Part shown: in pieces, positions 16,723-24,337 of the stretch
Layout of the letters: each line of letters opens with the position of its first letter
Position numbering within the stretch: position 1 is the first letter of the stretch
NCBI RefSeq assembly: GCF_000739915.1
Contig: NZ_BBJT01000002.1
Span: 124,001 to 188,000, forward strand
From: Paenibacillus chitinolyticus NBRC 15660
Lineage (GTDB): Bacteria > Bacillota > Bacilli > Paenibacillales > NBRC-103111
Length of the DNA: 64,000 nucleotides
Direction: 5' to 3'
The notes under the pieces: model-generated
Told to the model about the DNA's origin: nothing
What the model saw: the letters and a program-made list of their open reading frames with translations, nothing else
The model's database searches: none
Made by a program: the position numbers and the translations under genes

Positions 16723-17493
16723 TTATTTCCCCTCCTGTTTGCCGACGATTGCGAGGAAGATTTCCTCTAGTGTCGGCTGTTTTTCCACATACACAGTCTC
16801 TGCGGGCGGGAACATCTTTTTTAGGTCTTGGAGCGTGCCGTTCGCGATAATCTTGCCTTCATGCAAAATGGCGATCCGGTCGGCAAGCTGTTCGGCCTCC
16901 TCCAAATACTGCGTGGTGAGCAGTACCGTCGTCCCGCCGTCGGCAAGCTCTTTGACAATCTTCCAAACCTCGATCCGTGCCTCGGGATCAAGCCCGGTGG
17001 TCGGCTCATCCAGAAAAATGATTTGCGGGTTGCCCACAAGGCTCAAGGCAATGTCGAGCCTGCGGCGCATACCGCCCGAATAAGTGGATGCCTTGCGGTC
17101 GGCGGCGTCTGTCAGGCCGAAGCGTTCAAGCATATTATCCGCCACCTGACGCGGATTTTTGAGGTATCGCAGCTTGGCAATCATGATCAGATTTTCCCGT
17201 CCGGTCAATATTTCGTCTACGGCGGCGAATTGTCCGGTCAAGCCGATCGCCTGCCGCACATGATCGGGCCTGAACACAGTATCGAATCCGTTTATGACTG
17301 CGGTTCCGCCGTCTGGTTTGAGCAGGGTGGTGAGGATTTTGACAACCGTTGTCTTGCCTGCCCCGTTGGAGCCGAGGAGAGCGAAAATACTCCCCTTTTC
17401 CACCTCGAAGTCAACGCCCTTCAGCACTTGATGCTGCTTGTAGGATTTTTGCAGTCCTTTTACTTCAATGGCCTTTGTTTGCACGGTTTGCAT
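16723..17493 (-). CDS. ABC transporter ATPase, DrrA-like
   Basis: A 256-residue ATP-binding subunit with Walker A GSNGAGKTT, signature YSGGMRRRLDIA, Walker B IIFLDEPTTGLD and the C-terminal extension of DrrA-type exporters (DRIAILHEGKIIANGTLQDLKK, then LEEIFLAIVGK). It pairs with the downstream permease. GGGAGGG precedes its ATG. The transported substrate is unknown; multidrug or lipid export is the usual role for PadR-controlled DrrAB modules. Confidence 0.94.
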   Translation of the reverse strand: MQTVQTKAIEVKGLQKSYKQHQVLKGVDFEVEKGSIFALLGSNGAGKTTVVKILTTLLKPDGGTAVINGFDTVFRPDHVRQAIGLTGQFAAVDEILTGRENLIMIAKLRYLKNPRQVADNMLERFGLTDAADRKASTYSGGMRRRLDIALSLVGNPQIIFLDEPTTGLDPEARIEVWKIVKELADGGTTVLLTTQYLEEAEQLADRIAILHEGKIIANGTLQDLKKMFPPAETVYVEKQPTLEEIFLAIVGKQEGK

Positions 17494-17508
17494 CGGATTT
17501 TCCCTCCC

Positions 17509-18375
17509 TTAAATGACGGTAACTTTTGACAAGTCGGCTTCCATGCCTTTAAGAGCGGCATAGGTCAGTTTATCCATCGTTGCGCCATCAAAGCAGGTGG
17601 CTTTGATCATACGATAGTACTTTTTGGTGAAGGTAAACCCAGGCTGGAAAGAAACATTTTTAAAGGTGGCTCCCTTGAACGAAACTTCGGTTAATGCCGC
17701 TTTTTCAAACTTAACGCCGATAAACGTCTGTCCGTCAAAGCACTGCCCGCTCAGATCGGAGTAATTGAAATCAACCCCGTCAAATACGCAACCTTCAAAA
17801 ATCGTTTTTCTAAGATCGATCATTGATAGCGAGACGTCGGTCAGTCTTACGCCTATGAATTTGGCTCCGGCAAGGCCCGACTTGCTGAAATTGGTTCGTA
17901 CAAGGATCGTCTTATTGAAGCTTGCATTTGCCAGGTCAAGCGCGGACAGGCTGCAATCCGTCAAATTCGCGTCGTCAAAATTGGCTTCGCGTACGTCGCT
18001 GCCCTTAAACGAACTGCCGGTCAAATCCGCGCCCGAAAAGTCGGAACCGTGCAGCGCGCTGCCATTAAACTGACCTTTATGGGCCCTAACGCCTGCAAAG
18101 TCGCTCTCTGCCAGGTTGCTTGCGCTAAAGTTAGTCACTACTTGCCGCTCCAGCGAGCGGGAGAGGTTGGAGACCTCCAGAATCGTCTCCTCTATATCGC
18201 CGATGCTCTCAACGGTCATCTTAAACGCCGTTTCATCGTCTTTGCCCTCGGCTCTGAGTTCCGTGTAACGCTCCTGCAAATCGGAGAGCAGGTCAGCCTT
18301 TAATTCGGTGACGCTTTTGACCCCGTCGTATGGCGTAAAAATGCTGTTCAAATAATTCGTCAATTTCTGATTCAT
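17509..18375 (-). CDS. Pentapeptide-repeat protein with permease-prefix-like N terminus
   Basis: 288 residues. Residues 1-65 (LTNYLNSIFTPYDGVKSV, ELKADLLSDLQERY, SIGDIEETI) resemble the helical permease-prefix domain found in front of PadR-associated transporters. About residues 75-240 are pentapeptide repeats of A(D/N)LXX type (GADLTGSSFKGSDVREANF), which fold as a right-handed quadrilateral beta-helix. The start at 18375 has AAGGAGA 9 bases upstream; a longer frame to 18429 overlaps padR. It lies between the regulator and the ABC genes. Inference: a cytoplasmic scaffold or regulator of the exporter; the biochemical role is unknown. Confidence 0.82.
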   Translation of the reverse strand: MNQKLTNYLNSIFTPYDGVKSVTELKADLLSDLQERYTELRAEGKDDETAFKMTVESIGDIEETILEVSNLSRSLERQVVTNFSASNLAESDFAGVRAHKGQFNGSALHGSDFSGADLTGSSFKGSDVREANFDDANLTDCSLSALDLANASFNKTILVRTNFSKSGLAGAKFIGVRLTDVSLSMIDLRKTIFEGCVFDGVDFNYSDLSGQCFDGQTFIGVKFEKAALTEVSFKGATFKNVSFQPGFTFTKKYYRMIKATCFDGATMDKLTYAALKGMEADLSKVTVI

Positions 18376-18389
18376 CCCATCAAATCTCC

Positions 18390-18719
18390 TTATAATAAGT
18401 TTTCTAACACGCGCTTTGCATACTCCCAATTGCTTTTGTTGCGGGCGTATGTATCCTTGCCTTTATCGGTAATCCTAAAATATTTGCGCCGTCCGCCCTG
18501 TGATTCATCGCCCCAGTACCATTCGATGTCGCCGTCCGCTTCAAGCCGCCGGAAGCTGGAGTACATCGTGGCTTCCTTTAATTCATACTCGCCGCCCGAA
18601 CGCTCGGCAATCAGCTTGACAATCTCGTAACCGTAATGATCCGCTTCGGACAAGAGCCGTAAAATCATCGTATCCGTATGTCCGCGCAACAGGTCGGATG
18701 TGATCTTGTTCTCGCTCAT
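18390..18719 (-). CDS. PadR-family transcriptional regulator
   Basis: A 109-residue PadR-like winged-helix protein (LLRGHTDTMILRLLSEADHYGYEIVKLI; TMYSSFRRLEADGDIEWYW; GRRKYFRITDKGKD). PadR proteins are ligand-responsive repressors, commonly of the transporter genes beside them. GGAGGTGATTG directly precedes the ATG, so it is well translated. First gene of a four-gene operon, expected to repress itself and the exporter. Confidence 0.93.
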   Translation of the reverse strand: MSENKITSDLLRGHTDTMILRLLSEADHYGYEIVKLIAERSGGEYELKEATMYSSFRRLEADGDIEWYWGDESQGGRRKYFRITDKGKDTYARNKSNWEYAKRVLENLL

Positions 18720-18739
18720 TCAATCACCTCCATATCAGC

Positions 18740-18768
18740 ATAATAAGACATATTACTATGACTGTCAA
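18740..18768 (-). promoter_or_regulatory. Strong sigma-A promoter of the PadR/ABC operon
   Basis: On the minus strand TTGACA-N17-TATTAT, 20 bases before the padR ATG. A GACA-N12-TGTC dyad (18747-18766) spans the -10 to -35 interval, a plausible PadR operator. Confidence 0.75.
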
Positions 18769-18940
18769 GGTAGTGTTTTGATTATAATACTTTGTCTTAA
18801 ATAATTTGTGCATCCCGAATAAAAAAAACGCGCAGGGCGCGGTTTTCTTGAATGTTCATTTTATAGGTTCATCCTCTATTATGCCTGCGCCACCCGGTCA
18901 CTTAATCGCAATGAACAAAAGCAGCGCTGTTTGTAAAAGC

Positions 18941-18970
18941 AAAAAAGCAGACCATCCGGTCTGCTTTTTT
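18941..18970. terminator. Bidirectional perfect-stem terminator
   Basis: AAAAAAGCAGACC and GGTCTGCTTTTTT form a perfect 13-bp stem with a 4-base loop. It terminates the MFS/glycosyltransferase unit that ends at 19045. A weaker G+C hairpin (CGCGC/GCGCG) sits at about 18829-18841. Nothing else is seen in 18769-19044. Confidence 0.9.
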
Positions 18971-19044
18971 CAATCTGTGCTGTAATCACAAAACCTCTGC
19001 CGCTGGAGTCCAAAAGACGTGAAATCGAGTAAGGACTATGCGGA

Positions 19045-20256
19045 TTATACCTTCGCAAAATGATTCATAATCATATCGGCGGCACGCTTGTAACCGCCGG
19101 CCTGACCTAAAGATTCACCGATGAGGCAAGCCTGCTGTTTATAAAGCGGGTTGCTCAGCACTTCCGCTAATGCCTCTCGCAAAACAGCCGGACTGAGGTT
19201 ATGTTTATCCAAAGCTATGCCCGCCCCCAGCGCCTGTACCCGATTGGCGACAAGAGGCTGATCCGACGTTAACGGAATCATCACCAACGGAACGTTGTAA
19301 TAAAGCGCCTCGCTGGTACTGTTCATTCCGGCATGCGTAATAAAAACATCCGTATGCTGCAGCATCTCCAACTGCGCAACGTATGGCTTGACGATAAAAT
19401 TAGCGGGAATTCGATCAGCCAGCGGCTTCATATCCGTGTATCTTCCTGAAGATAGAACAACATTCACCGGCAAATCCCCAAATGCTTCAAAGCAAAGCTG
19501 ATAGAAATCCAAGTTTTTATTCAAAATGGTTCCCATGGAAATGTACACGGTGTGCGGGTACCGTTCACGAAGCAGTTCGAACGGGAAGGCCGGGGCATCT
19601 TGACGCGGTATGATCGAGGGACCGGCGAAAATAAAGCTGTCGTCCAGCTTTTCCGCCTCCGGCTGAAAATAACGGCTTGTATACACGAGCTTTAACCGAC
19701 CTGCATGTGCCGGAATCTCTTCCATGGCCGGAATACTCACTTGAAACTCATGGGCTAACTCACGCGTTATCTTCATCGTGGCCTCATACAGTTCCTTCGT
19801 ATCGGTCTCCTCCGCATTCAAGCCTTGATCAGCCCCCAAAGGCTCTACGAAAGCAAAGGAGGCAATCGAACACACCGCGGGAATTCCCAGCTTCTCCGCA
19901 AGAATAGTTCCTCCCCAGCCCATCAGGGAATCAAAGATCAAATAATCGAACTTTTGATTTCCTATCACTCGAAGCACCTCGGGGACCATCCGCCGAATGA
20001 TACCGCCTACCATCATATAAATGAACTGATACGGATGCTTGTATTCCTGCGGTTTCATCACCGGATCATGAGAGAAAGCATCTTGCGGAAATGGATAGGT
20101 AAGTAACTGGGCTCCGGTTTGTTCAATTCGGGAACGGTACTCTTCCGTACACACATAGACAACTTCCTCGCCATTGTCCGTCAACTGAGTGACTAATCCT
20201 AACGACGGATTCACATGGCCTTCGGCCGGAGTAATTACAGCTAACACACGTGCCAT
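19045..20256 (-). CDS. Macrolide-type glycosyltransferase (GT1, MGT family)
   Basis: A 403-residue GT-B enzyme of the UGT/MGT family (OleD, YjiC-like). The N-terminal half begins VLAVITPAEGHVNPSLGLV. The C-terminal half contains VYISMGTILN and the donor-binding stretch HTDVFITHAGMNSTSEALYYNVPLV (HAGxNS signature). Such enzymes add glucose to macrolides, flavonoids or other small molecules. The start at 20256 has GGAGGT 7 bases upstream; an ATG seven codons earlier has none. It is downstream of the MFS transporter gene by 72 bases and shares its terminator. Inference: modification plus efflux of a toxic small molecule, as in self-resistance pairs. Confidence 0.88.
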   Translation of the reverse strand: MARVLAVITPAEGHVNPSLGLVTQLTDNGEEVVYVCTEEYRSRIEQTGAQLLTYPFPQDAFSHDPVMKPQEYKHPYQFIYMMVGGIIRRMVPEVLRVIGNQKFDYLIFDSLMGWGGTILAEKLGIPAVCSIASFAFVEPLGADQGLNAEETDTKELYEATMKITRELAHEFQVSIPAMEEIPAHAGRLKLVYTSRYFQPEAEKLDDSFIFAGPSIIPRQDAPAFPFELLRERYPHTVYISMGTILNKNLDFYQLCFEAFGDLPVNVVLSSGRYTDMKPLADRIPANFIVKPYVAQLEMLQHTDVFITHAGMNSTSEALYYNVPLVMIPLTSDQPLVANRVQALGAGIALDKHNLSPAVLREALAEVLSNPLYKQQACLIGESLGQAGGYKRAADMIMNHFAKV

Positions 20257-20328
20257 CTCGCCCACCTCCGAATTCAATAAATTCCCCCGCTCTTCATGAT
20301 GTAGTTGCTGCGACGTATCATTTATCCG

Positions 20329-21786
20329 TTACATGGGAAGCTTGTCCTGCGCATGACCCGTCGGATGATGTTCTTGATGACCGAGTTCTGTGATTCTTAT
20401 GGATGCCAAGAAACTTAACAACACAAAAACCAATTGGAGCGTTAGCACGATCAAAACCCCTGCAGATATGCCCCACTGTAAAGTTTCGGCCAAGGCGATT
20501 ACAGCGCCGCTTACTCCAATGCTCACTCCCATACAGAAAGAATCCACAAATTGGAGAGTCGCGGACACTTCTCCCTCATTGCCAGGCTCGGCATGTTGTA
20601 AAGCGATGGTCCCGGTTGTAGGGTTGGCTAAGCCGACGCCGAATCCTGTAATCAATTGCGACAGCAAAAAGAGCATAATTCCATCACCCGACAAGAGAAG
20701 GGCCAGGATCACAAGTACAGTTCCGGCGATCATAATCCCGATTCCCAGCATGACTCTGCGTTTTCGGCCGCGGCCGTGGTCTCGTGCATCAAGCTTGGCT
20801 TGCAGCCACGCTGCGGCGGACCAGCTTAAAGAGCCTGCGGCTACAAGCAGGCCTGCAAACTCTGCCGAGACCCCCTTCACTTCGGTTAGCGCCAAGATCA
20901 CAAAACTCTCCGTTGCAAAATAACAGGCGACATACAGCCCTCTGGAAACCAGAGTTGCGGGCAGCCCTTTTTTCACCGAAAAAGTGCCTATGGGCATCAG
21001 CTTGCGCAGGAGCGGGATCATGACGAATAACCCGCCCAAAGTGAGGACAATTCCTTTCCAATCGGTTATCATACCGAGCCCGGTGAGTAACAGCCCCGTT
21101 CCAATGGCAAGTAGAATCGCACGGATAACCTTCGGGTCGGCTAGTTGAGCTGAACCCGTTTGGGCCGGACCGGTCAAAGCTTGCCGGAGCTGCAGATCAC
21201 GGAAAGAGCGGAATGTTAGACTCAATGCCAATACAAGCAACGGTAAAACAATCCAGAAAACAAACCGCCACGAGATATAGGAGGCAATAAGCCCTGCCAC
21301 ATAAGGTCCGATTAAGGAAGGCAGGAAAAATGCCATGGAAAATGCCGCTAAGATTTGAGTGCGAAGAGCATCCGGATAATGTAACGTTACACTGGCATAC
21401 ACACATGTGATCAGGGCTCCCGCCCCAAAACCTTGAAGGACTCTTCCGGCAATAAGCATAGGCATATCGAAGGAAACAGCCGCAACCACGATACCTAGTA
21501 CAAAAATACTAAACGACACGAGCATGGATGTAAAAACGCCGCGCTTGTCAACCTGCTGCCCCATGAACAAGGTCCCTACAAGCTGAGATAACAAAAATGC
21601 GCTGAAGATCCAACCGTATAAATGAATGCCCTGCAAGCTTTGTGCGAGTTTCGGGGCAATTGTCGTAATGGCCAGCCCCTCGAAAGCTACGGTTGTCAGA
21701 ACCAGCATAATCCCAATCGTCAACGCTCTGTACGGAGTATCGAAAATCCCAATCTGATTAGAGTTCTTTGGCTCCCCCACCTCCAT
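20329..21786 (-). CDS. MFS transporter, multidrug-type
   Basis: About 485 residues with roughly 14 hydrophobic segments and the MFS motif A region (LLSQLVGTLFMGQQVDKRG). VLQGFGAGALIT and LITGFGVGLANPTTG are typical of DHA2-like drug exporters. The start is taken at 21786 because the promoter at 21825-21853 lies inside the longer open frame that reaches 21894. The ribosome binding site is weak (AAAG, 3 bases). It is the first gene of the unit that includes the macrolide-type glycosyltransferase. Substrate unknown. Confidence 0.88.
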   Translation of the reverse strand: MEVGEPKNSNQIGIFDTPYRALTIGIMLVLTTVAFEGLAITTIAPKLAQSLQGIHLYGWIFSAFLLSQLVGTLFMGQQVDKRGVFTSMLVSFSIFVLGIVVAAVSFDMPMLIAGRVLQGFGAGALITCVYASVTLHYPDALRTQILAAFSMAFFLPSLIGPYVAGLIASYISWRFVFWIVLPLLVLALSLTFRSFRDLQLRQALTGPAQTGSAQLADPKVIRAILLAIGTGLLLTGLGMITDWKGIVLTLGGLFVMIPLLRKLMPIGTFSVKKGLPATLVSRGLYVACYFATESFVILALTEVKGVSAEFAGLLVAAGSLSWSAAAWLQAKLDARDHGRGRKRRVMLGIGIMIAGTVLVILALLLSGDGIMLFLLSQLITGFGVGLANPTTGTIALQHAEPGNEGEVSATLQFVDSFCMGVSIGVSGAVIALAETLQWGISAGVLIVLTLQLVFVLLSFLASIRITELGHQEHHPTGHAQDKLPM

Positions 21787-21824
21787 GATCTTTAATGTAA
21801 AAATACACCATATTTGGCACTGCA

Positions 21825-21853
21825 AATATATAATAACTACATTACTTTGTAAA
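21825..21853 (-). promoter_or_regulatory. Promoter of the MFS/glycosyltransferase unit
   Basis: On the minus strand TTTACA-N17-TATATT. Its position shows that the upstream part of the open frame is leader, not coding sequence. Confidence 0.6.
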
Positions 21854-21894
21854 GGAAAATCTTTATAAAGTAGCATTTTGCCAACCCGATTCAC

Positions 21895-22122
21895 TCCGGT
21901 TTTGGTCGTTCCCTTTCTTCCACGACAAATCGAATACCCCCATTCCTACATCGGCATGCGGGTAACGAAAGACGGTATATTCAGCATGAGCGGCTGCCGA
22001 AAGGCCGGTATGGTTCTCAGACAGAAAAATAGCAAGAAATATAATTTTTATTAATGAGGTTAATATTTAGCTGCATTATTTCGTATGATGTAAGTCCGAA
22101 CCTTATACATAGACCTATAACG
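21895..22122. other. Intergenic region, no gene seen
   Basis: No start with a ribosome binding site, no convincing protein and no strong hairpin was found. A short frame from ATGCGGGTAACG is not recognised. Confidence 0.4.
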
Positions 22123-22153
22123 TAAAAAAAGCCGCAAATATGCGACTTTTTTA
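22123..22153 (-). terminator. Terminator of the EamA transporter gene
   Basis: On the minus strand AAAAAAGTCGCA pairs with TGCGGCTTTTTT (one G-U pair, 4-base loop), followed by T7. It lies just past the stop at 22169. Confidence 0.85.
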
Positions 22154-22168
22154 TTGGCGCTGCAGAGC

Positions 22169-23068
22169 TCATGTTGCGGAACTTTGCTGGACGGCGGCTT
22201 TTTTAGAGAACGTTACGTTCCCTGCCGCTATGCCTCCCAAGATGAGGACTACCCCGATCCATTGCAAAAAGTTTACATGTTCGGACAAAATGAGAGAAGA
22301 CATGGACACCGCAACCGGGAGCTCGGAGGCTGTCAGGATCGTGCCAAGACCCGGACCGATACGCGGCATTCCGATCGAAAACAACAGAGGCGGAAGAACG
22401 ACTCCAAAAAAACCGAGCAGCAGCCCATATGGCACAATCCCCACCAAGACGGACATATCCAGCAGGAACGTCGGCGGAAGTAATACAAATACTACGATTA
22501 GACCACCGGTGGAGAGCAAGGCGCTTTTCTGAACGGGCGCAACATCTTTTCCGACGGAGCCGCTGAGAAAAATGAATGCAGTGAAGGTCAAAGCCGAGAG
22601 AGAAGCCCAAGCCATTCCCTTCCAGGAAAGCACGATTCCGCTTTTGGAAACGAGATTGGCGGCTAGAATGGAGCCGATCAGCAGGACGGCTATCGAGATT
22701 ATCTTCACTGCGCTTGGTTTTTTCTTATAAAGAATCCATTCCAAAAGGGTCCCGATCCAAACAAACTGAAATAAAAAAATAATGGCGAGCGAAGCGTTTA
22801 ACGTTAACAGGGAATTATAATAAAATACGCCTGTCAGGCCAAACGGAATTCCGGATGCAAGCAGTTGAACGATCCGTTTAAACGGCAGCTTTCGTTTTTT
22901 GGTAACCATCACTAATAACCAGGAAAGCAAAGCCCCGAATAAATACTGGCCGCCCGACACTGCCGAAACCGAAAAACCTGCCGAGTATGCAAGCTTCACA
23001 AAGGTCGATAACAACCCATAGCAGCATCCGCCCAAAAAAACAATACATGCGTAGTGCCAAGTTTTCAT
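22169..23068 (-). CDS. EamA/DMT-superfamily transporter
   Basis: A 299-residue, 10-TM drug/metabolite transporter with two EamA repeats (first half ending LLEWILYKKKPSAVKIISIAVLLIGSILA; second ending LNFLQWIG-type helix HVNFLQWIGVVLILGGIAAGN). AAGGAGG lies 6 bases before the ATG. A strong intrinsic terminator ends only 22 bases upstream of the start and the nearest promoter lies before that terminator. Expression therefore probably needs antitermination. Substrate unknown; neighbouring genes are a LysR and MetX-like pair. Confidence 0.88.
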   Translation of the reverse strand: MKTWHYACIVFLGGCCYGLLSTFVKLAYSAGFSVSAVSGGQYLFGALLSWLLVMVTKKRKLPFKRIVQLLASGIPFGLTGVFYYNSLLTLNASLAIIFLFQFVWIGTLLEWILYKKKPSAVKIISIAVLLIGSILAANLVSKSGIVLSWKGMAWASLSALTFTAFIFLSGSVGKDVAPVQKSALLSTGGLIVVFVLLPPTFLLDMSVLVGIVPYGLLLGFFGVVLPPLLFSIGMPRIGPGLGTILTASELPVAVSMSSLILSEHVNFLQWIGVVLILGGIAAGNVTFSKKAAVQQSSAT

Positions 23069-23089
23069 TGTTTTCCTCCTTATTCAAAT

Positions 23090-23125
23090 AAAAAACCACA
23101 CGGTTGTCGAAAGACAACCGTGTGG
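23090..23125 (-). terminator. Leader terminator (candidate attenuator) of the EamA gene
   Basis: CCACACGGTTGTC and GACAACCGTGTGG form a perfect 13-bp stem with a 4-base loop. On the minus strand it is followed by T6A. It lies between a strong promoter at 23197-23225 and the EamA ribosome binding site, so full-length EamA mRNA must read through it. It also stops LysR transcripts. Confidence 0.8.
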
Positions 23126-23196
23126 CGAAAATAGAGTTTCCTCTGTAAAAATCCACGTCCTGGATGAAACAGGTTTTAGTATTCAAATTCTTACCT

Positions 23197-23225
23197 AGTA
23201 TAAGAGCAGCTCTAAAAATTGTCAA
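23197..23225 (-). promoter_or_regulatory. Strong promoter driving the EamA leader
   Basis: On the minus strand TTGACA-N17-TATACT. The start is predicted near 23190, giving a leader of about 120 bases. That leader also contains an upstream imperfect stem CTGT..ATCC / GGAT..ACAG before the terminator. Confidence 0.7.
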
Positions 23226-23270
23226 TGTCCATTTGCCGTGCGGCTTTATGAAGATTTCAATCGACACACT

Positions 23271-24158
23271 TCAATGAGACAACACACTTCTAGCCATTTC
23301 GATAAAGCCCCTAAACGATGGTGAAATCCATTTCTCTTGATGCCATAACATTTGAGTAGCAAATCGTATTTCAGATAAATCCCAAGGCAAAACGATCAGT
23401 TCCCCTCGCTCGACTTCCCCTTTGATCACCATTTCAGGCAGCAGGGCAATGCCGAGCCCCGTCATTGCGCACTGTTTAATGGCTTCCGCACTGTTAAACT
23501 CCAGCTCGGTCAAGCTGTCGGCCCCTTTTTTCAACAATGTGCGATAGAAATAGTTCCGGTAAGAGCAGCCCTTTTCGCTCAACAGAACATGCTCTCCGTG
23601 AAAGTCCTCTATGCTTAATGTTGAACGCGAAGCTAACGGATGATCGGGGGAAACGACCATATGAAAGGGTTCGTCCAGCAACAGCTCCGTATGAAGGTCC
23701 ACAGATACGGCAGGTTCGTCCAGCATAAAAACCACATCCGCTTGTCCTTCTCGCAGACTCTGTTTCAAATTGTGACTGGATAAGGGCCGGAACAAAAGAC
23801 GAACGCGCGGATAACGCTCGCGAAAAAGCCGGAGCAATGCGGGTAACCGATACGTACAGAGTACTTCGTCTGCACCGATTATAACGGTACCGGTCAACTC
23901 CCCGCTCTGACTTGAGACATGCCGCGCCTCTTCAATATCATTTAAGATTTTGTTGGCGTAGGGCAAGAACTGGTAGCCTGCGTCTGTTAGCACTACTGTC
24001 TTGCCCAGGCGATCCAGCAGCTTGACCCCCAATTCTTCCTCTAAAGCTTTGATTTGCATCGTTACCGTAGACGGAACATAGTTCAGTGATTCGGCAGTGC
24101 GGCTAAAACTGCGGGTGGAAGCAAGCGTCCAAAATGTTTTCAGCTGGCGGATTTCCAT
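23271..24158 (-). CDS. LysR-family transcriptional regulator (copy 2)
   Basis: A 295-residue LysR-type regulator, paralogous to the one at 3862-4770 across its whole length. Shared segments include NYVPSTVTMQIKALEEELGVKLLDR in the winged helix-turn-helix, GADEVLCTYRLPALLRLFRERYP and SAEAIKQCAMTGLGIALLPEM in the effector domain. Divergent from the MetX-like gene at 24338, exactly as in copy 1. It probably regulates that gene and itself. Transcripts going on past it meet the terminator at 23090-23125. Confidence 0.93.
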   Translation of the reverse strand: MEIRQLKTFWTLASTRSFSRTAESLNYVPSTVTMQIKALEEELGVKLLDRLGKTVVLTDAGYQFLPYANKILNDIEEARHVSSQSGELTGTVIIGADEVLCTYRLPALLRLFRERYPRVRLLFRPLSSHNLKQSLREGQADVVFMLDEPAVSVDLHTELLLDEPFHMVVSPDHPLASRSTLSIEDFHGEHVLLSEKGCSYRNYFYRTLLKKGADSLTELEFNSAEAIKQCAMTGLGIALLPEMVIKGEVERGELIVLPWDLSEIRFATQMLWHQEKWISPSFRGFIEMARSVLSH

Positions 24159-24220
24159 GGGGAAAGCACCTCTTCATTCAAAATAAATGAACATTCGAAT
24201 CAAAAACGTTTCATTGATTT

Positions 24221-24235
24221 GATAGTAATCCTATC
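24221..24235. promoter_or_regulatory. Candidate LysR operator (copy 2 region)
   Basis: GATAG-N5-CTATC is a perfect dyad in the divergent region between LysR copy 2 and the MetX-like gene. Binding by LysR is inferred from position. Confidence 0.45.
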
Positions 24236-24337
24236 GTAGAGTAAAAATCAAGCTTCACCGCTTGGAACGTGCTGATCCGCAGCCGGATGGCACGCTAGTC
24301 AAATACACAAAAAATACGATACGGGGAGAATCGGATC

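Noticed and set aside
22878-23267. A 129-codon minus-strand frame across the EamA leader and gene start.
   Set aside because: It overlaps the terminator and the EamA start in another frame, has no ribosome binding site and no recognisable product.
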